A stretch of DNA of 64,000 nt from Christiangramia lutea (GTDB taxonomy: Bacteria > Bacteroidota > Bacteroidia > Flavobacteriales > Flavobacteriaceae). The notes beneath the pieces are model-generated. The model worked only from the letters and a program-made list of their open reading frames with translations. It did not search any database and was not told the DNA's origin. The DNA is taken from NCBI RefSeq assembly GCF_022489035.1, contig NZ_JAKVTV010000001.1, positions 744,001 to 808,000 on the forward strand. Reading direction: 5' to 3'. Below, piece by piece: positions 17,319-29,583 of this stretch (position 1 is the stretch's first letter; each line of letters begins with the position of its first letter). Made by a program: the position numbers and the translations under genes.

Positions 17319-18539
17319 ATGAGGGAAAATATTAAACTGGGCCTTCGGGAAAACTGGAAGCAATTTTTAATACTTGTTATAGTTAATGCCTTCGTGGGAG
17401 GTATGGTTGGCCTGGAAAGGACCATATTTCCGCAATTTGCAGAATCTGAGTTTGGTGTAGGCTCCAATACCGCAATTTTATTCTTCATAGTCGCTTTCGG
17501 GATTACCAAAGCAATTACCAATTATTTTACCGGAAAGCTAGCCAACAAATGGGGAAGAAAAAATCTACTTGTTCTGGGCTGGCTATTTGCCATTCCGGTT
17601 CCTTTGATCCTCATGACTGCTTCATCGTGGAACTGGGTCATTTTTGCAAATATCCTTCTAGGAATTAATCAGGGATTAACCTGGAGCAGCACCGTGGTGA
17701 TGAAAATAGACCTGGTGGGAGAAAAAAATCGTGGAACCGCCATGGGAATCAATGAATTTGCCGGCTATTTTGCGGTAGGAGTGATAGCTCTTCTCACAGG
17801 TTTTATTGCACAGAAATACGGGGTAACTCCTTACCCATTCTACCTTGGAATTGGAATTTCGATCATAGGACTTTTATTATCGTTCTTTTTTGTAAACGAC
17901 ACCAGGCATTTTGTTCATAAAGAACAGGTATCCACAAAAACGGAAGAACTTGAAAATGTATTTCTGGAAACTTCCTTTAAAAACAAAACATTAAGTTCTA
18001 TCACGCAGGCCGGGTTGGTAAATAATCTGAACGACGGCATGATATGGGGACTTTTACCAATATTGCTGCTTTCATTTAATTTTGATTCAAAAAGTATTGG
18101 AATTATCGCGGCAATCTATCCTGCAGTTTGGGGATTAGGTCAATTATTTACCGGCAGAATGGCCGATTTTTACTCAAAAAAAATCATGCTCTTTATTGGA
18201 ATGCTGGCTCAAGGGATAGCGATACTGCTAATTCCATATTTTTCTGAATTCTATCAGCTTGTTTCGATTTCAATAATTCTGGGACTTGGAACAGCCCTGG
18301 TTTACCCAACCTTTCTATCTGCTATTGCAGACGCCACTCAGCCAGGCCAGAGAGCAGAAAGCATCGGTATATTCAGGTTATGGAGGGATATGGGATATGC
18401 CATTGGAGCTATCCTTTCAGGAGTTATCGCGGATATTTTCGGAATTGAATATTCGGTTTTATTTATTGGTATTATCACGATCTTATCATCATTGATCATT
18501 AAATTTAGAATGCCGGAAACTAAAAAAATCACCATTTAA
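17319..18539 (+). CDS. Major facilitator superfamily transporter
   Basis: A 406-residue MFS permease with 12 hydrophobic segments. The A-motif between helices 2 and 3 is recognisable as GKLANKWGRKNLLVLG (around residue 70), and the loop between helices 6 and 7 is long and charged. The second half repeats it (GRMADFYSKKIMLFIG). The C-terminal half has FRLWRDMGYAIGAILSGVIAD, a pattern seen in drug-efflux type MFS proteins. Substrate cannot be predicted. It lies between the metallopeptidase-like gene (21-base gap) and the hydrolase gene (1-base gap), so all three are likely co-transcribed. Confidence 0.88.
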   Translation: MRENIKLGLRENWKQFLILVIVNAFVGGMVGLERTIFPQFAESEFGVGSNTAILFFIVAFGITKAITNYFTGKLANKWGRKNLLVLGWLFAIPVPLILMTASSWNWVIFANILLGINQGLTWSSTVVMKIDLVGEKNRGTAMGINEFAGYFAVGVIALLTGFIAQKYGVTPYPFYLGIGISIIGLLLSFFFVNDTRHFVHKEQVSTKTEELENVFLETSFKNKTLSSITQAGLVNNLNDGMIWGLLPILLLSFNFDSKSIGIIAAIYPAVWGLGQLFTGRMADFYSKKIMLFIGMLAQGIAILLIPYFSEFYQLVSISIILGLGTALVYPTFLSAIADATQPGQRAESIGIFRLWRDMGYAIGAILSGVIADIFGIEYSVLFIGIITILSSLIIKFRMPETKKITI

Positions 18540-18540
18540 A

Positions 18541-19491
18541 ATGAATAATATATCATACTCGAAAATACTTCTACTCTTCGGAGGAATCTTCCTAATCACT
18601 TTATTTTCATGCGAGGATAAAAAGGAAGTTCCCAAAGAAGGTTTTATTGAAGTGAAGGGCGGTAAGGTCTGGTATCGGATAAATGGAAATTCTGATAAAA
18701 CTCCAGTTCTCATTTTACACGGCGGCCCGGGGTCTTCCAGTTTTGGACAGGAACCATTGAAAAAATTAAGTAAGGACCGACCTATAATTTTTTACGATCA
18801 GTTGGGAAGCGGAAGATCAGACAGGATAACCGATACCAGCTTAATGAAAGTGGAAAGATATGTAGAAGAAGTTGAGCAGGTTCGAAAGGAACTGGATCTC
18901 GAGAAAATCATTCTTTACGGTCAGTCCTGGGGCACTGCTTTAAGCCTGGAATATTACCTGAATTACCCTCAATATGTTGATGGTATCATTTTTAGCAGCC
19001 CATATTTCAGCACTAAACGCTGGATAAAAGACGCCAATTCCCTGGTAGAAACTTTACCCGATTCTATCCAAAACATCATTCGAACCAATGAAAAGAATAA
19101 AACCTTCAGCAATCAGGAATATAAAGAAGCGGTAAACCTATTCTACAGTAAATTCCTGAGGAGGAAAGAAAGGGCGGTGGCAGTAAAGGATACTGCATCA
19201 AAATACTTCGGCACCAATGTGTATGAATACATGTGGGGACCAAGTGAGTTTACAGCGAATGGAACTTTACTCAATTATGATCGAATCGATAAATTACCAG
19301 AAGTAGAAGTCCCTGTGCTTTTTATAACCGGAGAATACGACGAGGCCAAACCAGCGACGGTAAAATATTACCAAAGCCTGTTGCCTGAAAGCAAGTATGT
19401 AGAGATTGAAAATTCAGGACACGCCACCCTTAATGATAACCCGGAACAGGCATTGAAAGCAATTAGTAGATTTTTGAAGAAATTTGAATAA
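18541..19491 (+). CDS. Lipoprotein alpha/beta hydrolase, proline iminopeptidase type
   Basis: A 316-residue alpha/beta hydrolase with a lipoprotein signal peptide (lipobox L-F-S-C, Cys24). The oxyanion motif is HGGPGSS (60-66), the proline iminopeptidase hallmark, the nucleophile Ser129 lies in GQSWGTALS, the acid is the Asp in TGEYDEAKP and the base is the His in SGHATLND. Between them is a helical cap (about 155-230). It should be anchored on the periplasmic or outer-membrane face and cleave N-terminal residues from small peptides or amides. The start follows the MFS stop by 1 base. A bidirectional terminator follows directly after the stop. Confidence 0.88.
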   Translation: MNNISYSKILLLFGGIFLITLFSCEDKKEVPKEGFIEVKGGKVWYRINGNSDKTPVLILHGGPGSSSFGQEPLKKLSKDRPIIFYDQLGSGRSDRITDTSLMKVERYVEEVEQVRKELDLEKIILYGQSWGTALSLEYYLNYPQYVDGIIFSSPYFSTKRWIKDANSLVETLPDSIQNIIRTNEKNKTFSNQEYKEAVNLFYSKFLRRKERAVAVKDTASKYFGTNVYEYMWGPSEFTANGTLLNYDRIDKLPEVEVPVLFITGEYDEAKPATVKYYQSLLPESKYVEIENSGHATLNDNPEQALKAISRFLKKFE

Positions 19492-19521
19492 AAAAAGGTG
19501 GCTAAAAAAGCCACCTTTTTT
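19492..19521. terminator. Bidirectional terminator between the hydrolase gene and katG
   Basis: Stem AAAAAAGGTGGCT / AGCCACCTTTTTT with a 4-base loop, with A-run on one side and T-run on the other. It starts at the hydrolase stop codon and ends 18 bases before the katG stop, so it can serve both convergent genes. Confidence 0.88.
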
Positions 19522-19539
19522 TATTTATCGATCAGGCTG

Positions 19540-22320
<2,781 letters not shown>

Positions 22321-23085
22321 ATGAGTATTAGATCTAAAAAGGAAATACAAAGAGAACTTCTGGTTCCTTATCCCAATAATTTAGAAAACAAACTTCTTCA
22401 AAAGGTTAGGCAGGAATTTCAATTAGACTCCATAATTGATCAAAAAGAGTCTGACTTTCGGAATATATTGAATTTAAGGTTTTGGATCTATTCCAACCTG
22501 GATAAGAATGGAAATACCTTTGCGGAATCAGAAAAACATCCTAAATATCTGGCAGATATCACCAAAAAAGAAAATTTTCACATCAGCGAATATTCAAGTC
22601 TCAGTAAGCTCTTTCTGCAGGCACTTGGGTATACGGCTAGAAAGGTAAAACTTCAGAATCCGGGAAGTTTTTCAAAAAAAGATTCATTTACCCATTTCCT
22701 TTACGAAGTATATCTTAATGATCTTAAAAAATGGTTCTTCATAGACCAGCAATACGACATTATTATCACCAAGGATGGCATTCCACTGAATGCCGTTGAG
22801 CTTCAACTTGCCTTTATCAACGAAGAAGAACTGGAAGTAATAAATCCTTTGAAGAAGACCTCAAGTGAAGAATATTTGGAACTTGTAGGACCTTACCTTT
22901 ATTACTTTTCAACAGATCTTAATGGAAAATATAATTTCATAACCCGGTTCTTGAGATCTAAAACAAAATTGATTCTGGTTCCACAGTATGAAGATTTTCC
23001 TCTTCCTAAGAACAATTTACCTAAAAGCAGGTCAAGCATTATAACCAGTACCATTTCTGATTTTTACCCTGCCCTGGACAACTAA
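22321..23085 (+). CDS. Transglutaminase-fold protein lacking the catalytic cysteine
   Basis: A 254-residue protein from ATG 22321 (a TTG three bases upstream is also open). Residues 60-160 fit the transglutaminase/protease core: YSSLSKLFLQALGYTARKVKL corresponds to the family's C-x-x-Y-A-x-L-...-L-G-I-P-A-R helix, followed by the His (THFLYEVYLN) and Asp (KWFFIDQQYD) segments. At the position of the catalytic Cys there is Ile (HISEY), so it is probably not a protease or transglutaminase. The C-terminal 90 residues are not recognised. No signal peptide is evident. The sequence just upstream may be a decayed N-terminal part. Alignment is by eye. Confidence 0.6.
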   Translation: MSIRSKKEIQRELLVPYPNNLENKLLQKVRQEFQLDSIIDQKESDFRNILNLRFWIYSNLDKNGNTFAESEKHPKYLADITKKENFHISEYSSLSKLFLQALGYTARKVKLQNPGSFSKKDSFTHFLYEVYLNDLKKWFFIDQQYDIIITKDGIPLNAVELQLAFINEEELEVINPLKKTSSEEYLELVGPYLYYFSTDLNGKYNFITRFLRSKTKLILVPQYEDFPLPKNNLPKSRSSIITSTISDFYPALDN

Positions 23086-23093
23086 TATCTAAA

Positions 23094-25709
23094 TCAATCA
23101 TCTTTTTCAGGATCCTTTTCCTGATCTTCATCATCGGTCAATTTTTTCTCGTCGATCTTGACATCAGGATCGGGTTCGCGATGTTCAATAGGCGTAATCA
23201 CTTCTGGAATATCTGTGTCCTCCATTTTTCTGGAAGTATCATCAGGTTTATCTTTAGGCTCCGGATCCTGAGATGAACCGGGCATACTTTTAATATAAAT
23301 ATCTCTTTGTGGGAAAGGGATCTGGATATTTGCTTTCTTGAATTGATTGTATATTTCAATAGAAATATCGCTCCGGGCCTGAAGCCAGTTTTCATAATGT
23401 ACCCAAAACCTCAATGTGAAATTTAAGGAGCTATCGCCAAATTCTACAAAAAGCGCTTGTGGTGGCGGATTCTTCAGGGTATGTTTATATCCTTCGGCAA
23501 CTGTAAAAAGGATCTTTAATACTTCATTGGGATCTGAACTATAAGTAGTGCCTACGAATATCTCAACCCGCTTGGTATTATTCGATAATGTCCAGTTTAT
23601 AAGATCATTGGAAATAAGATTATTATTGGGAACGATAACTTCGGCTCCGTCAAAAGTGGTGATACTTGAAGAGCGCACCCCAATACGGTTAACGATCCCA
23701 AGAAGATTATCCACCTCAACAGTGTCTCCCTGAATAATAGGCCTTTCAAAGACCAGGATCATTCCAGAGACAAAATTTGAAATAACTGTTTGTAGGCCGA
23801 ACCCAATTCCAAGACCAAGCGCTCCTGCCATTAAATTGAATTTACTCAAGTCGATTCCAAGGGACGACAAGGCCAATATTACTCCAAACCCTATGATTAA
23901 ATATCTTATGATAAGAGAAATGGCCGCTGGATATCCCTTAGGCAAATGAAATATTCTCAGCATACCGTCTTCATCATTCAACAGAAAGGAAACTATGCGC
24001 GTTAGGGCAAAAGCAATAAAAAGGACTAACAGGAAGGAAAATATATCCTGAAGGGTAAAAGTTATATCGCCTATTTTATAAGGTTCACTTAAAAAATCTG
24101 AAAGAATGGTTACCAATGGTTGAAATTGGTCTATCATATTCAAGAAAGCCAGCAACCAGAAAATAATAATTAAAACCCTTATGATTCTTAATGCTTTTTT
24201 TTCTGTCTGAATTTTTTTATCTACATCATATTCATTCTTAACCACATAATGCCTGTGAATGATACTTAAAAATACTGCATTGATGATCACCAGTAAAACA
24301 TAGAATAATATAACGAACACCCCACTACGAGTAGCTATTTTCAAGGAAAGATCTGTAAGGTTTGTATAGCCGAGAATATTAGAAACAATAGCTATTAGAC
24401 CCAAAACAAATAAAATTGGAACCAGCTTTAGTAGAAAGGTGCCGAAATCCCCCAGGCGTCCTTTTGTTTTTTTGTAATGTGGATTTATAAAGAATATTAA
24501 TACTGCAATTAATAAAATCGCCTCAATTAAAAGATAAATGCGGTATTGTTCAGAGTTGAACCACACATGGGTCTTCACTGAATTGATCACATAAAATAGT
24601 ATCGCGAATAAGATTAATCTCCTATAACGCTTATGCATGAAGTTAAGCACCAGAGGAACTGCAAAAACAAGCAAAAGAAGTATGGAAATATCGAGAAATA
24701 GCTTTGGAAGAGGTACAAAATAGTACCTCGCCAGAAGTAAAGAAAGAAAACATATGGCTGAAATGTAATGACCGCTAAAAACATTTTTAGCCCTCTGTAA
24801 ATCTAAATTTCTCCTTTCAAAAGGATACTTTCTCAAAGTTCTTTTGGAATACAGAATAAGAAAAGTGATCAAACCCATCAGGAAAAGAAAAAGCGGCAAG
24901 GTAGCTTTAGTATTGTCGATAAACTTACGTACCCCAAATCTTGTAATTTCTAAAGGCTTGCCGTCCTCACTTTTTGCTTCTGCCCAAATATTCCTGAAGG
25001 AGGTATTCCATAGAGCTGGATGTCTCTGATGAAAAATCCTGTAGACTTCTGAACGCTTTAAAGCCCTTAATTCATCTATGACCGAATTCGTCTCATTAAT
25101 TTCCTGGTTTACCTGAGATTCCAGACTTAAAAGGTCATAATTGTTCATGAAGATGGTATCCTTAAGAGCTCTTATATCGAATATGGTTTCTTCAATACTT
25201 AAAAGCACTTTTTCAGGAATATCCTCTTCCAAAGCACTTTCGTAGCTCAATACCCAGATATCCTCTTTAGGCTCTATCGTTTCAAGTAATAATGAATTTT
25301 TCCTTTCAGATTCATTGATCTCAGATTGCCAGCTTTTGAGGTAGTTATTAAATCCCTCCCATTTAATGATGATATTATCTATCTTTTCCTTGTTGGGATT
25401 CGCGGTTAAAAAGGCCGCTACCTCTTGTTTTTGTTCGTTAAGAAATTCCTCATATATAGGGAAAAGCGAATCGGCTTCGGTAATATTCCGCTCTACCCTG
25501 TTACGATTACTTTTTATTTCCTCTCTCGTAGTTTCAAGCTCCTGAACTATCCTGCTTAGAGGAATAGCTTCAGGTTCTATTTGTCCAATCGTATCAGTTT
25601 CCCGATTATCCTGTTCCATATTAAGGACCTGAGCTGACAAACCGAACGGAAGAGCAAGGAAAAACAGGAATGGTATTAACCTAGTCATGGAGGGAAACTT
25701 CTGGAACAT
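23094..25709 (-). CDS. Large MscS-family mechanosensitive channel (MscK-like)
   Basis: An 871-residue membrane protein. A signal peptide (LIPFLFFLALPFGLSAQ) is followed by a periplasmic coiled-coil region (about 40-230, rich in Glu/Lys heptads), then about eleven membrane helices (270-620). The MscS pore and beta domain follow: LMAGALGLGIGFGLQTVISNFVSG contains the Gly/Ala-rich TM3, then FERPIIQGDTVEVDNLLGIVNRIGVRSS and NNNLISNDLINWT. It ends with an extra cytoplasmic tail of about 70 residues, almost all Asp/Glu/Lys/Pro. It releases solutes on osmotic downshock. ATG 25688 (Met8) is an alternative start. The stop lies 9 bases from that of the transglutaminase-like gene (convergent). Confidence 0.9.
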   Translation of the reverse strand: MFQKFPSMTRLIPFLFFLALPFGLSAQVLNMEQDNRETDTIGQIEPEAIPLSRIVQELETTREEIKSNRNRVERNITEADSLFPIYEEFLNEQKQEVAAFLTANPNKEKIDNIIIKWEGFNNYLKSWQSEINESERKNSLLLETIEPKEDIWVLSYESALEEDIPEKVLLSIEETIFDIRALKDTIFMNNYDLLSLESQVNQEINETNSVIDELRALKRSEVYRIFHQRHPALWNTSFRNIWAEAKSEDGKPLEITRFGVRKFIDNTKATLPLFLFLMGLITFLILYSKRTLRKYPFERRNLDLQRAKNVFSGHYISAICFLSLLLARYYFVPLPKLFLDISILLLLVFAVPLVLNFMHKRYRRLILFAILFYVINSVKTHVWFNSEQYRIYLLIEAILLIAVLIFFINPHYKKTKGRLGDFGTFLLKLVPILFVLGLIAIVSNILGYTNLTDLSLKIATRSGVFVILFYVLLVIINAVFLSIIHRHYVVKNEYDVDKKIQTEKKALRIIRVLIIIFWLLAFLNMIDQFQPLVTILSDFLSEPYKIGDITFTLQDIFSFLLVLFIAFALTRIVSFLLNDEDGMLRIFHLPKGYPAAISLIIRYLIIGFGVILALSSLGIDLSKFNLMAGALGLGIGFGLQTVISNFVSGMILVFERPIIQGDTVEVDNLLGIVNRIGVRSSSITTFDGAEVIVPNNNLISNDLINWTLSNNTKRVEIFVGTTYSSDPNEVLKILFTVAEGYKHTLKNPPPQALFVEFGDSSLNFTLRFWVHYENWLQARSDISIEIYNQFKKANIQIPFPQRDIYIKSMPGSSQDPEPKDKPDDTSRKMEDTDIPEVITPIEHREPDPDVKIDEKKLTDDEDQEKDPEKDD

Positions 25710-25962
25710 GAAATTTTGTAATAGTCCTTTTTACTAATATAACATTTTTATTAATCTGATTTACAGAGCCTTATATCTATACAATAAAAAGAGATTGAAA
25801 CAGGTTTTCAAATACATTTAATTTCATTATTGACTTTTTGCTGATTCCAATCAAACAGTGGTTAAACCTATCACAAACCCTAATTAGAATAATGAAAACA
25901 GTCGTTTTATTAATATTTTTAATTAAGTAGAATTGAAACTTGTAAAATAATTATTCAGGAAT

Positions 25963-26964
25963 ATGAAGGAGACAAAAAAGATTTTATTGAATAGCAGGCC
26001 GGAAGGCAGACCAGGTGATTCAAATTTCAAATTTGAAACAGAACAGGTATCTGAACCTAAAGAGGGAGAAGTATTACTAAAAACAGAATATGTTTCTGTA
26101 GATCCTTATTTAAGAGGCAGGATGAGTGATGCGAAATCTTATATCCCGCCTTTCGAAGTAGGCAAACCTATTTCTTCTTTAATGGTTGCGGAAGTCCTGG
26201 AATCTAAGTCCGATAAGCTTCAAAAAGGAGATCACGTGGTTGGCATGCTGGACTGGAAAGAAAGGCAGGTTGCTTCAGCTGAAGAATTGAGAAAAGTTGA
26301 TGAAGATAAAGCTCCTCTTTCTGCTTATTTAGGAATTTTAGGAATGACCGGACTTACCGCTTATTTAGGTCTCACCGAAATTGGCAAACCCAAAAAAGGG
26401 GAAACTATGGTGGTTTCAGGGGCAGCAGGAGCTGTTGGAAGTACTGTTGGACAAATTGGTAAAATCCTGGGGCTAAAAGTAATTGGTATCGCCGGAACCG
26501 ATGAAAAAGTGGAAATGATAAAAAATGAATTTGGGTTTGATGAAGGAATCAATTACAATACCACCGATAATATGACCGAGGCGATTAATAAAGCATGTCC
26601 AGATGGTATTGACGTTTACTTTGACAATGTTGGAGGGGAGATATCAGAAGCCATACTTTTTAATATCAATAAATTTTCCAGGACGGTAGTTTGCGGGGCC
26701 ATTTCAGTTTATAATGAAACATCATTACCTAAAAGTATCAGTGTGCAACCTTTTCTAATCAAAAAAAGCTCTATGATGCAGGGATTCGTTATTTCAGATT
26801 ATTCAGATAGACACTCTGAAGGAGTTCAACAACTAGCCAAGTGGCTACAAGAAGGCAAGCTCACCTATACCGAAACGGTTAGAGAAGGTTTCGAAAATAT
26901 TCCCCAGGCCTTTTTAGATCTTTTCGATGGAAAAAATAAAGGAAAAATGGTGGTAAAAGTCTAA
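25963..26964 (+). CDS. NADP-dependent oxidoreductase, zinc-free MDR family (CurA / 2-alkenal reductase type)
   Basis: A 333-residue medium-chain dehydrogenase without zinc-binding cysteines. The start (ILLNSRPEGRPGDSNF), YVSVDPYLRGRMSD, and MTGLTAYLGLTEIG are hallmarks of the leukotriene B4 12-hydroxydehydrogenase / CurA family. The NADP loop is VVSGAAGAVGSTVGQIGK (around residue 150), and YFDNVGGEI follows the second Rossmann half. It reduces C=C bonds of enones and alkenals in the cytoplasm, a detoxification role. The DJ-1/PfpI gene follows 42 bases downstream and is probably co-transcribed. Confidence 0.92.
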   Translation: MKETKKILLNSRPEGRPGDSNFKFETEQVSEPKEGEVLLKTEYVSVDPYLRGRMSDAKSYIPPFEVGKPISSLMVAEVLESKSDKLQKGDHVVGMLDWKERQVASAEELRKVDEDKAPLSAYLGILGMTGLTAYLGLTEIGKPKKGETMVVSGAAGAVGSTVGQIGKILGLKVIGIAGTDEKVEMIKNEFGFDEGINYNTTDNMTEAINKACPDGIDVYFDNVGGEISEAILFNINKFSRTVVCGAISVYNETSLPKSISVQPFLIKKSSMMQGFVISDYSDRHSEGVQQLAKWLQEGKLTYTETVREGFENIPQAFLDLFDGKNKGKMVVKV

Positions 26965-27006
26965 TCTAATTCTCTGTAAAAAATTTAAAAACCTAAAAAG
27001 AAAGAA

Positions 27007-27684
27007 ATGAAAGTATTATTTGTATTGACTTCTCACGATAAGCTGGGAGACACAGGAGAAAAAACAGGATTTTGGGTTGAAGAATTTGCCAGCCCATATT
27101 ATAAATTATTAGATAAAGGCGCAGATATCACGGTAGCAACTCCAAAGGGTGGTAAAGCTCCAATAGATCCCAATAGTGATACCGAGGACAATCAAACCGA
27201 GGCAACAAGGCGTTTTCATAATGATGAAGCCGCTCAAAAGGTTGTAAACAACACGTTAAAACTAGATGAAGTAAAGGCCGAAAGTTTTGATGCCGTGTTT
27301 TATCCAGGTGGCCACGGACCACTTTGGGATCTGGCCAATGACCAGACATCCATTAAACTTATAGAGAACTTTAATCGACAGAAAAAGCCAATTGCATTTG
27401 TCTGTCATGCCCCAGCCGCCTTGAAAGAGGTTAAAGGAACCGATGGCGAACCATTGGTAAAGGGTAAAAAAGTTACCGGATTTACCAATAGCGAAGAAAA
27501 AGCAGTAGAATTAACAGAGGTAGTTCCATTCCTGGTTGAAGATATGCTGAAGAAGAATGGAGGCAATTATTCTAAAGGTGACGACTGGGCAGAATATGTA
27601 CTTGTGGACGGAAACTTAATTACAGGTCAGAACCCCGCCTCATCAGGACTAGCTGCCAATAAGCTATATGATAAATTGAAATAA
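27007..27684 (+). CDS. DJ-1/PfpI-family protein, Hsp31-like (glyoxalase III type)
   Basis: A 225-residue protein. The nucleophile elbow is AFVCHAPAALKE, giving Cys133-His134, with Glu25/26 (GFWVEEFASP) as the third catalytic residue. The start KVLFVLTSHDKLGDTGEKTG and the insert VATPKGGKAPIDPNS are those of the yeast Hsp31 / type 1 glutamine amidotransferase-like subgroup, which hydrates methylglyoxal to lactate without cofactors. No Gln-binding or synthetase partner exists. The operon with an alkenal reductase supports a role against reactive carbonyls (inference). A terminator follows at 27702. Confidence 0.9.
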   Translation: MKVLFVLTSHDKLGDTGEKTGFWVEEFASPYYKLLDKGADITVATPKGGKAPIDPNSDTEDNQTEATRRFHNDEAAQKVVNNTLKLDEVKAESFDAVFYPGGHGPLWDLANDQTSIKLIENFNRQKKPIAFVCHAPAALKEVKGTDGEPLVKGKKVTGFTNSEEKAVELTEVVPFLVEDMLKKNGGNYSKGDDWAEYVLVDGNLITGQNPASSGLAANKLYDKLK

Positions 27685-27701
27685 TATTCAATAATTTTTT
27701 G

Positions 27702-27733
27702 AAAAAGCCTGTAGATATCTACAGGCTTTTTTT
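27702..27733 (+). terminator. Terminator of the MDR - PfpI operon
   Basis: Perfect palindrome AAAAAGCCTGTAGA / TCTACAGGCTTTTT, ending in a run of seven T. It starts 17 bases after the PfpI stop. Confidence 0.9.
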
Positions 27734-27848
27734 GTCGCCTGGCATGAACAGCTGTTAGTACTGAAAGCATAACAAATCATTAAAAATTGACTATTTTCGC
27801 CACTCCTTTTTTCATCATAGAGAAAGGAGCTTCAAAGCGCAGAACGCC

Positions 27849-28352
27849 ATGAATAAACTGGAGAAGATTATTAAGCACCTGGATTTAAAACCGCATCCCG
27901 AGGGTGGTTTTTTCAGGGAAACCTATAGAAGTTCAGGAAAAATAAATCCGGAAAGTCTGGACGGGTCATATTCAGGTGATAGAAATTATAGTACCTGTAT
28001 CTATTTCCTGCTGACTTCTGAAAATAATTCGGCTTTTCATAGAATAATACAGGATGAGATCTGGCATTTCTATAATGGTTCTCCAATAAAGCTACATACG
28101 ATCTCAGAAGAAGGAGAGTATAATTTTTATATTATCGGGAGAGACGTTTTAAAAGGTGAAATTCCGCAGTTGGTTGTTAAAGGAGGAGACTGGTTTGCCG
28201 CTGAGGTGATAAATGAAAATGATTTTTCACTGGTAGGTTGTACGGTTTCACCGGGATTTAATTTTAAGGATTTCGAATTGCCTTCAAGAAATGAATTACT
28301 TCAAATATTTCCTGAACAAAGAGAGTTAATTACCAAATTTACAAAAGGATAG
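27849..28352 (+). CDS. Cupin-fold DUF985 protein
   Basis: A 167-residue single-domain cupin. The start LDLKPHPEGGFFRETYR, then STCIYFLLTSENNSAFHRI, then DEIWHFYNGSPIKLH, and the later VSPGFNFKDFEL are the DUF985 signature. Two His and a Glu (H in FHRI, E and H in DEIWHF) could bind a metal. Function unproven; the family is often suggested to be a sugar isomerase or carbohydrate-binding protein. The next gene starts 1 base after its stop, so they are translated together. Confidence 0.85.
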   Translation: MNKLEKIIKHLDLKPHPEGGFFRETYRSSGKINPESLDGSYSGDRNYSTCIYFLLTSENNSAFHRIIQDEIWHFYNGSPIKLHTISEEGEYNFYIIGRDVLKGEIPQLVVKGGDWFAAEVINENDFSLVGCTVSPGFNFKDFELPSRNELLQIFPEQRELITKFTKG

Positions 28353-28353
28353 A

Positions 28354-28782
28354 ATGAACGAGAATATTGAAGAAAAGGACAGGACTGAGGTGCAGAATAA
28401 AAATCACGAGGCAAAAGAATTGCCTTTACTTTATTCTAAACGTCTTATTCTGTTATTCTCCGGATTGTTTTCGATTTTATTTGGGGCCGTATTAATGTTA
28501 AGTAACCTCAGAAAATTAGGCGAAAGAAAAGCATATTTCCAGGTTTTAACCTTTGTTATAATATATGTAACAGGACTGGTTTATACCCTAAGCTCAATAA
28601 AAGGTGGAACTAATTTTTCTCTGCCTCTAAATCTCCTTGGCGGATTCATCCTTACAGAATACTTTTGGAACGGTTATATAGGCAAGGAAACAGAATACCA
28701 AAAGAAAAGCTGGGTAAAACCAGCTCTTATTTCTCTGTGTATTAGTGTTCCTGCTTTCCTGGCTTTGGTTTATTTCGGTTGA
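28354..28782 (+). CDS. Membrane protein of unknown function
   Basis: A 142-residue protein with a charged N-terminal 25 residues (many Glu/Lys) and about four membrane helices: residues 30-50 (RLILLFSGLFSILFGAVLML), 62-82, 90-104 and 124-142. GGTNFSLPLNLLGGFILTEYFWN lies between helices 2 and 3. I do not recognise the family. It starts 1 base after the DUF985 stop (tagaATG), so it belongs to the same operon. It ends 23 bases from the convergent flavin-reductase stop; no terminator hairpin is obvious there. Confidence 0.65.
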   Translation: MNENIEEKDRTEVQNKNHEAKELPLLYSKRLILLFSGLFSILFGAVLMLSNLRKLGERKAYFQVLTFVIIYVTGLVYTLSSIKGGTNFSLPLNLLGGFILTEYFWNGYIGKETEYQKKSWVKPALISLCISVPAFLALVYFG

Positions 28783-28805
28783 ACTGTTAGTATAAATAAT
28801 TCCAA

Positions 28806-29474
28806 TTACTGGTCATCCAGCTGAACAGATTCTGTATCTGCTCCTATGTTTTCAAGGATTTCATTGATTTCTTCTACCATTTTTGGAGGGCCACATACAT
28901 AGAATCTTTTCTGGACATCATCGATCTCATTTTTCAGAAATTCTTCATTCAAATAAGCCTTCTTATGCTTTGTGTCTTCCTGGTCTGTAATTACGTAAGT
29001 TGTTTTTTTATTCAGTAGTTTATCTAATTCATCCTTTAGAATGATGTCATCATCTGTTTTATTTGAAAAAATCAGGTAGAGTCCGCTATCTTTTTTCTTG
29101 TCATATAGGTATCGCAGCATGGCAATATAAGGTGTGATCCCTGCACCACCAGCAATAATATAGCCTGGCCCTTTATATTCTATAGCTCCCCAGGAATCAC
29201 CAATTATCAGTTCATCACCCGGCTTTAAATTATCCAGCTCTTCGGTCACCCCATCATGGTCTGGATAGATCTTTATCGTGAACTCCAGGAAATCATCTTC
29301 ATTTAAACTTGTAAAGGTAAAAGGTCGTTTTTTGTCTTTCCAGCCTTCTTTATTGATAGAGACTTCCGTAGCATGACCTGGGGTGAAACTGTATCCTTCA
29401 GGTTTATCAACCTTGAATTGTTTCACATCATGAGTCACCTTCTCTATAGATCTTATCTTTACTGCTTCTTCCAT
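28806..29474 (-). CDS. FAD/NAD(P)-binding oxidoreductase (flavodoxin/ferredoxin reductase-like)
   Basis: A 222-residue two-domain reductase of the ferredoxin-NADP reductase fold. The FAD domain has FTPGHATEVSIN and the R-P-F-T-F-T-S motif that holds the flavin (RxxTxxS), then KPGDELIIGDSWG. The NAD(P) domain has IIAGGAGITPYIAML (glycine-rich loop) and YVCGPPKMVEEI. There is no iron-sulfur domain, so it needs a separate electron acceptor. It is shorter than typical FNRs but complete. Single gene; the LLM oxidoreductase upstream is 109 bases away. Confidence 0.88.
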   Translation of the reverse strand: MEEAVKIRSIEKVTHDVKQFKVDKPEGYSFTPGHATEVSINKEGWKDKKRPFTFTSLNEDDFLEFTIKIYPDHDGVTEELDNLKPGDELIIGDSWGAIEYKGPGYIIAGGAGITPYIAMLRYLYDKKKDSGLYLIFSNKTDDDIILKDELDKLLNKKTTYVITDQEDTKHKKAYLNEEFLKNEIDDVQKRFYVCGPPKMVEEINEILENIGADTESVQLDDQ

Positions 29475-29583
29475 AGTTTTTCTTTTTAAGATAAAGATTT
29501 TAAATCAGAATAGATCTTCATGAATACCTTACCGGCTAATTTTTAACCGATTTTATAATTATTTAAGGGAGTTTTATAAATGA

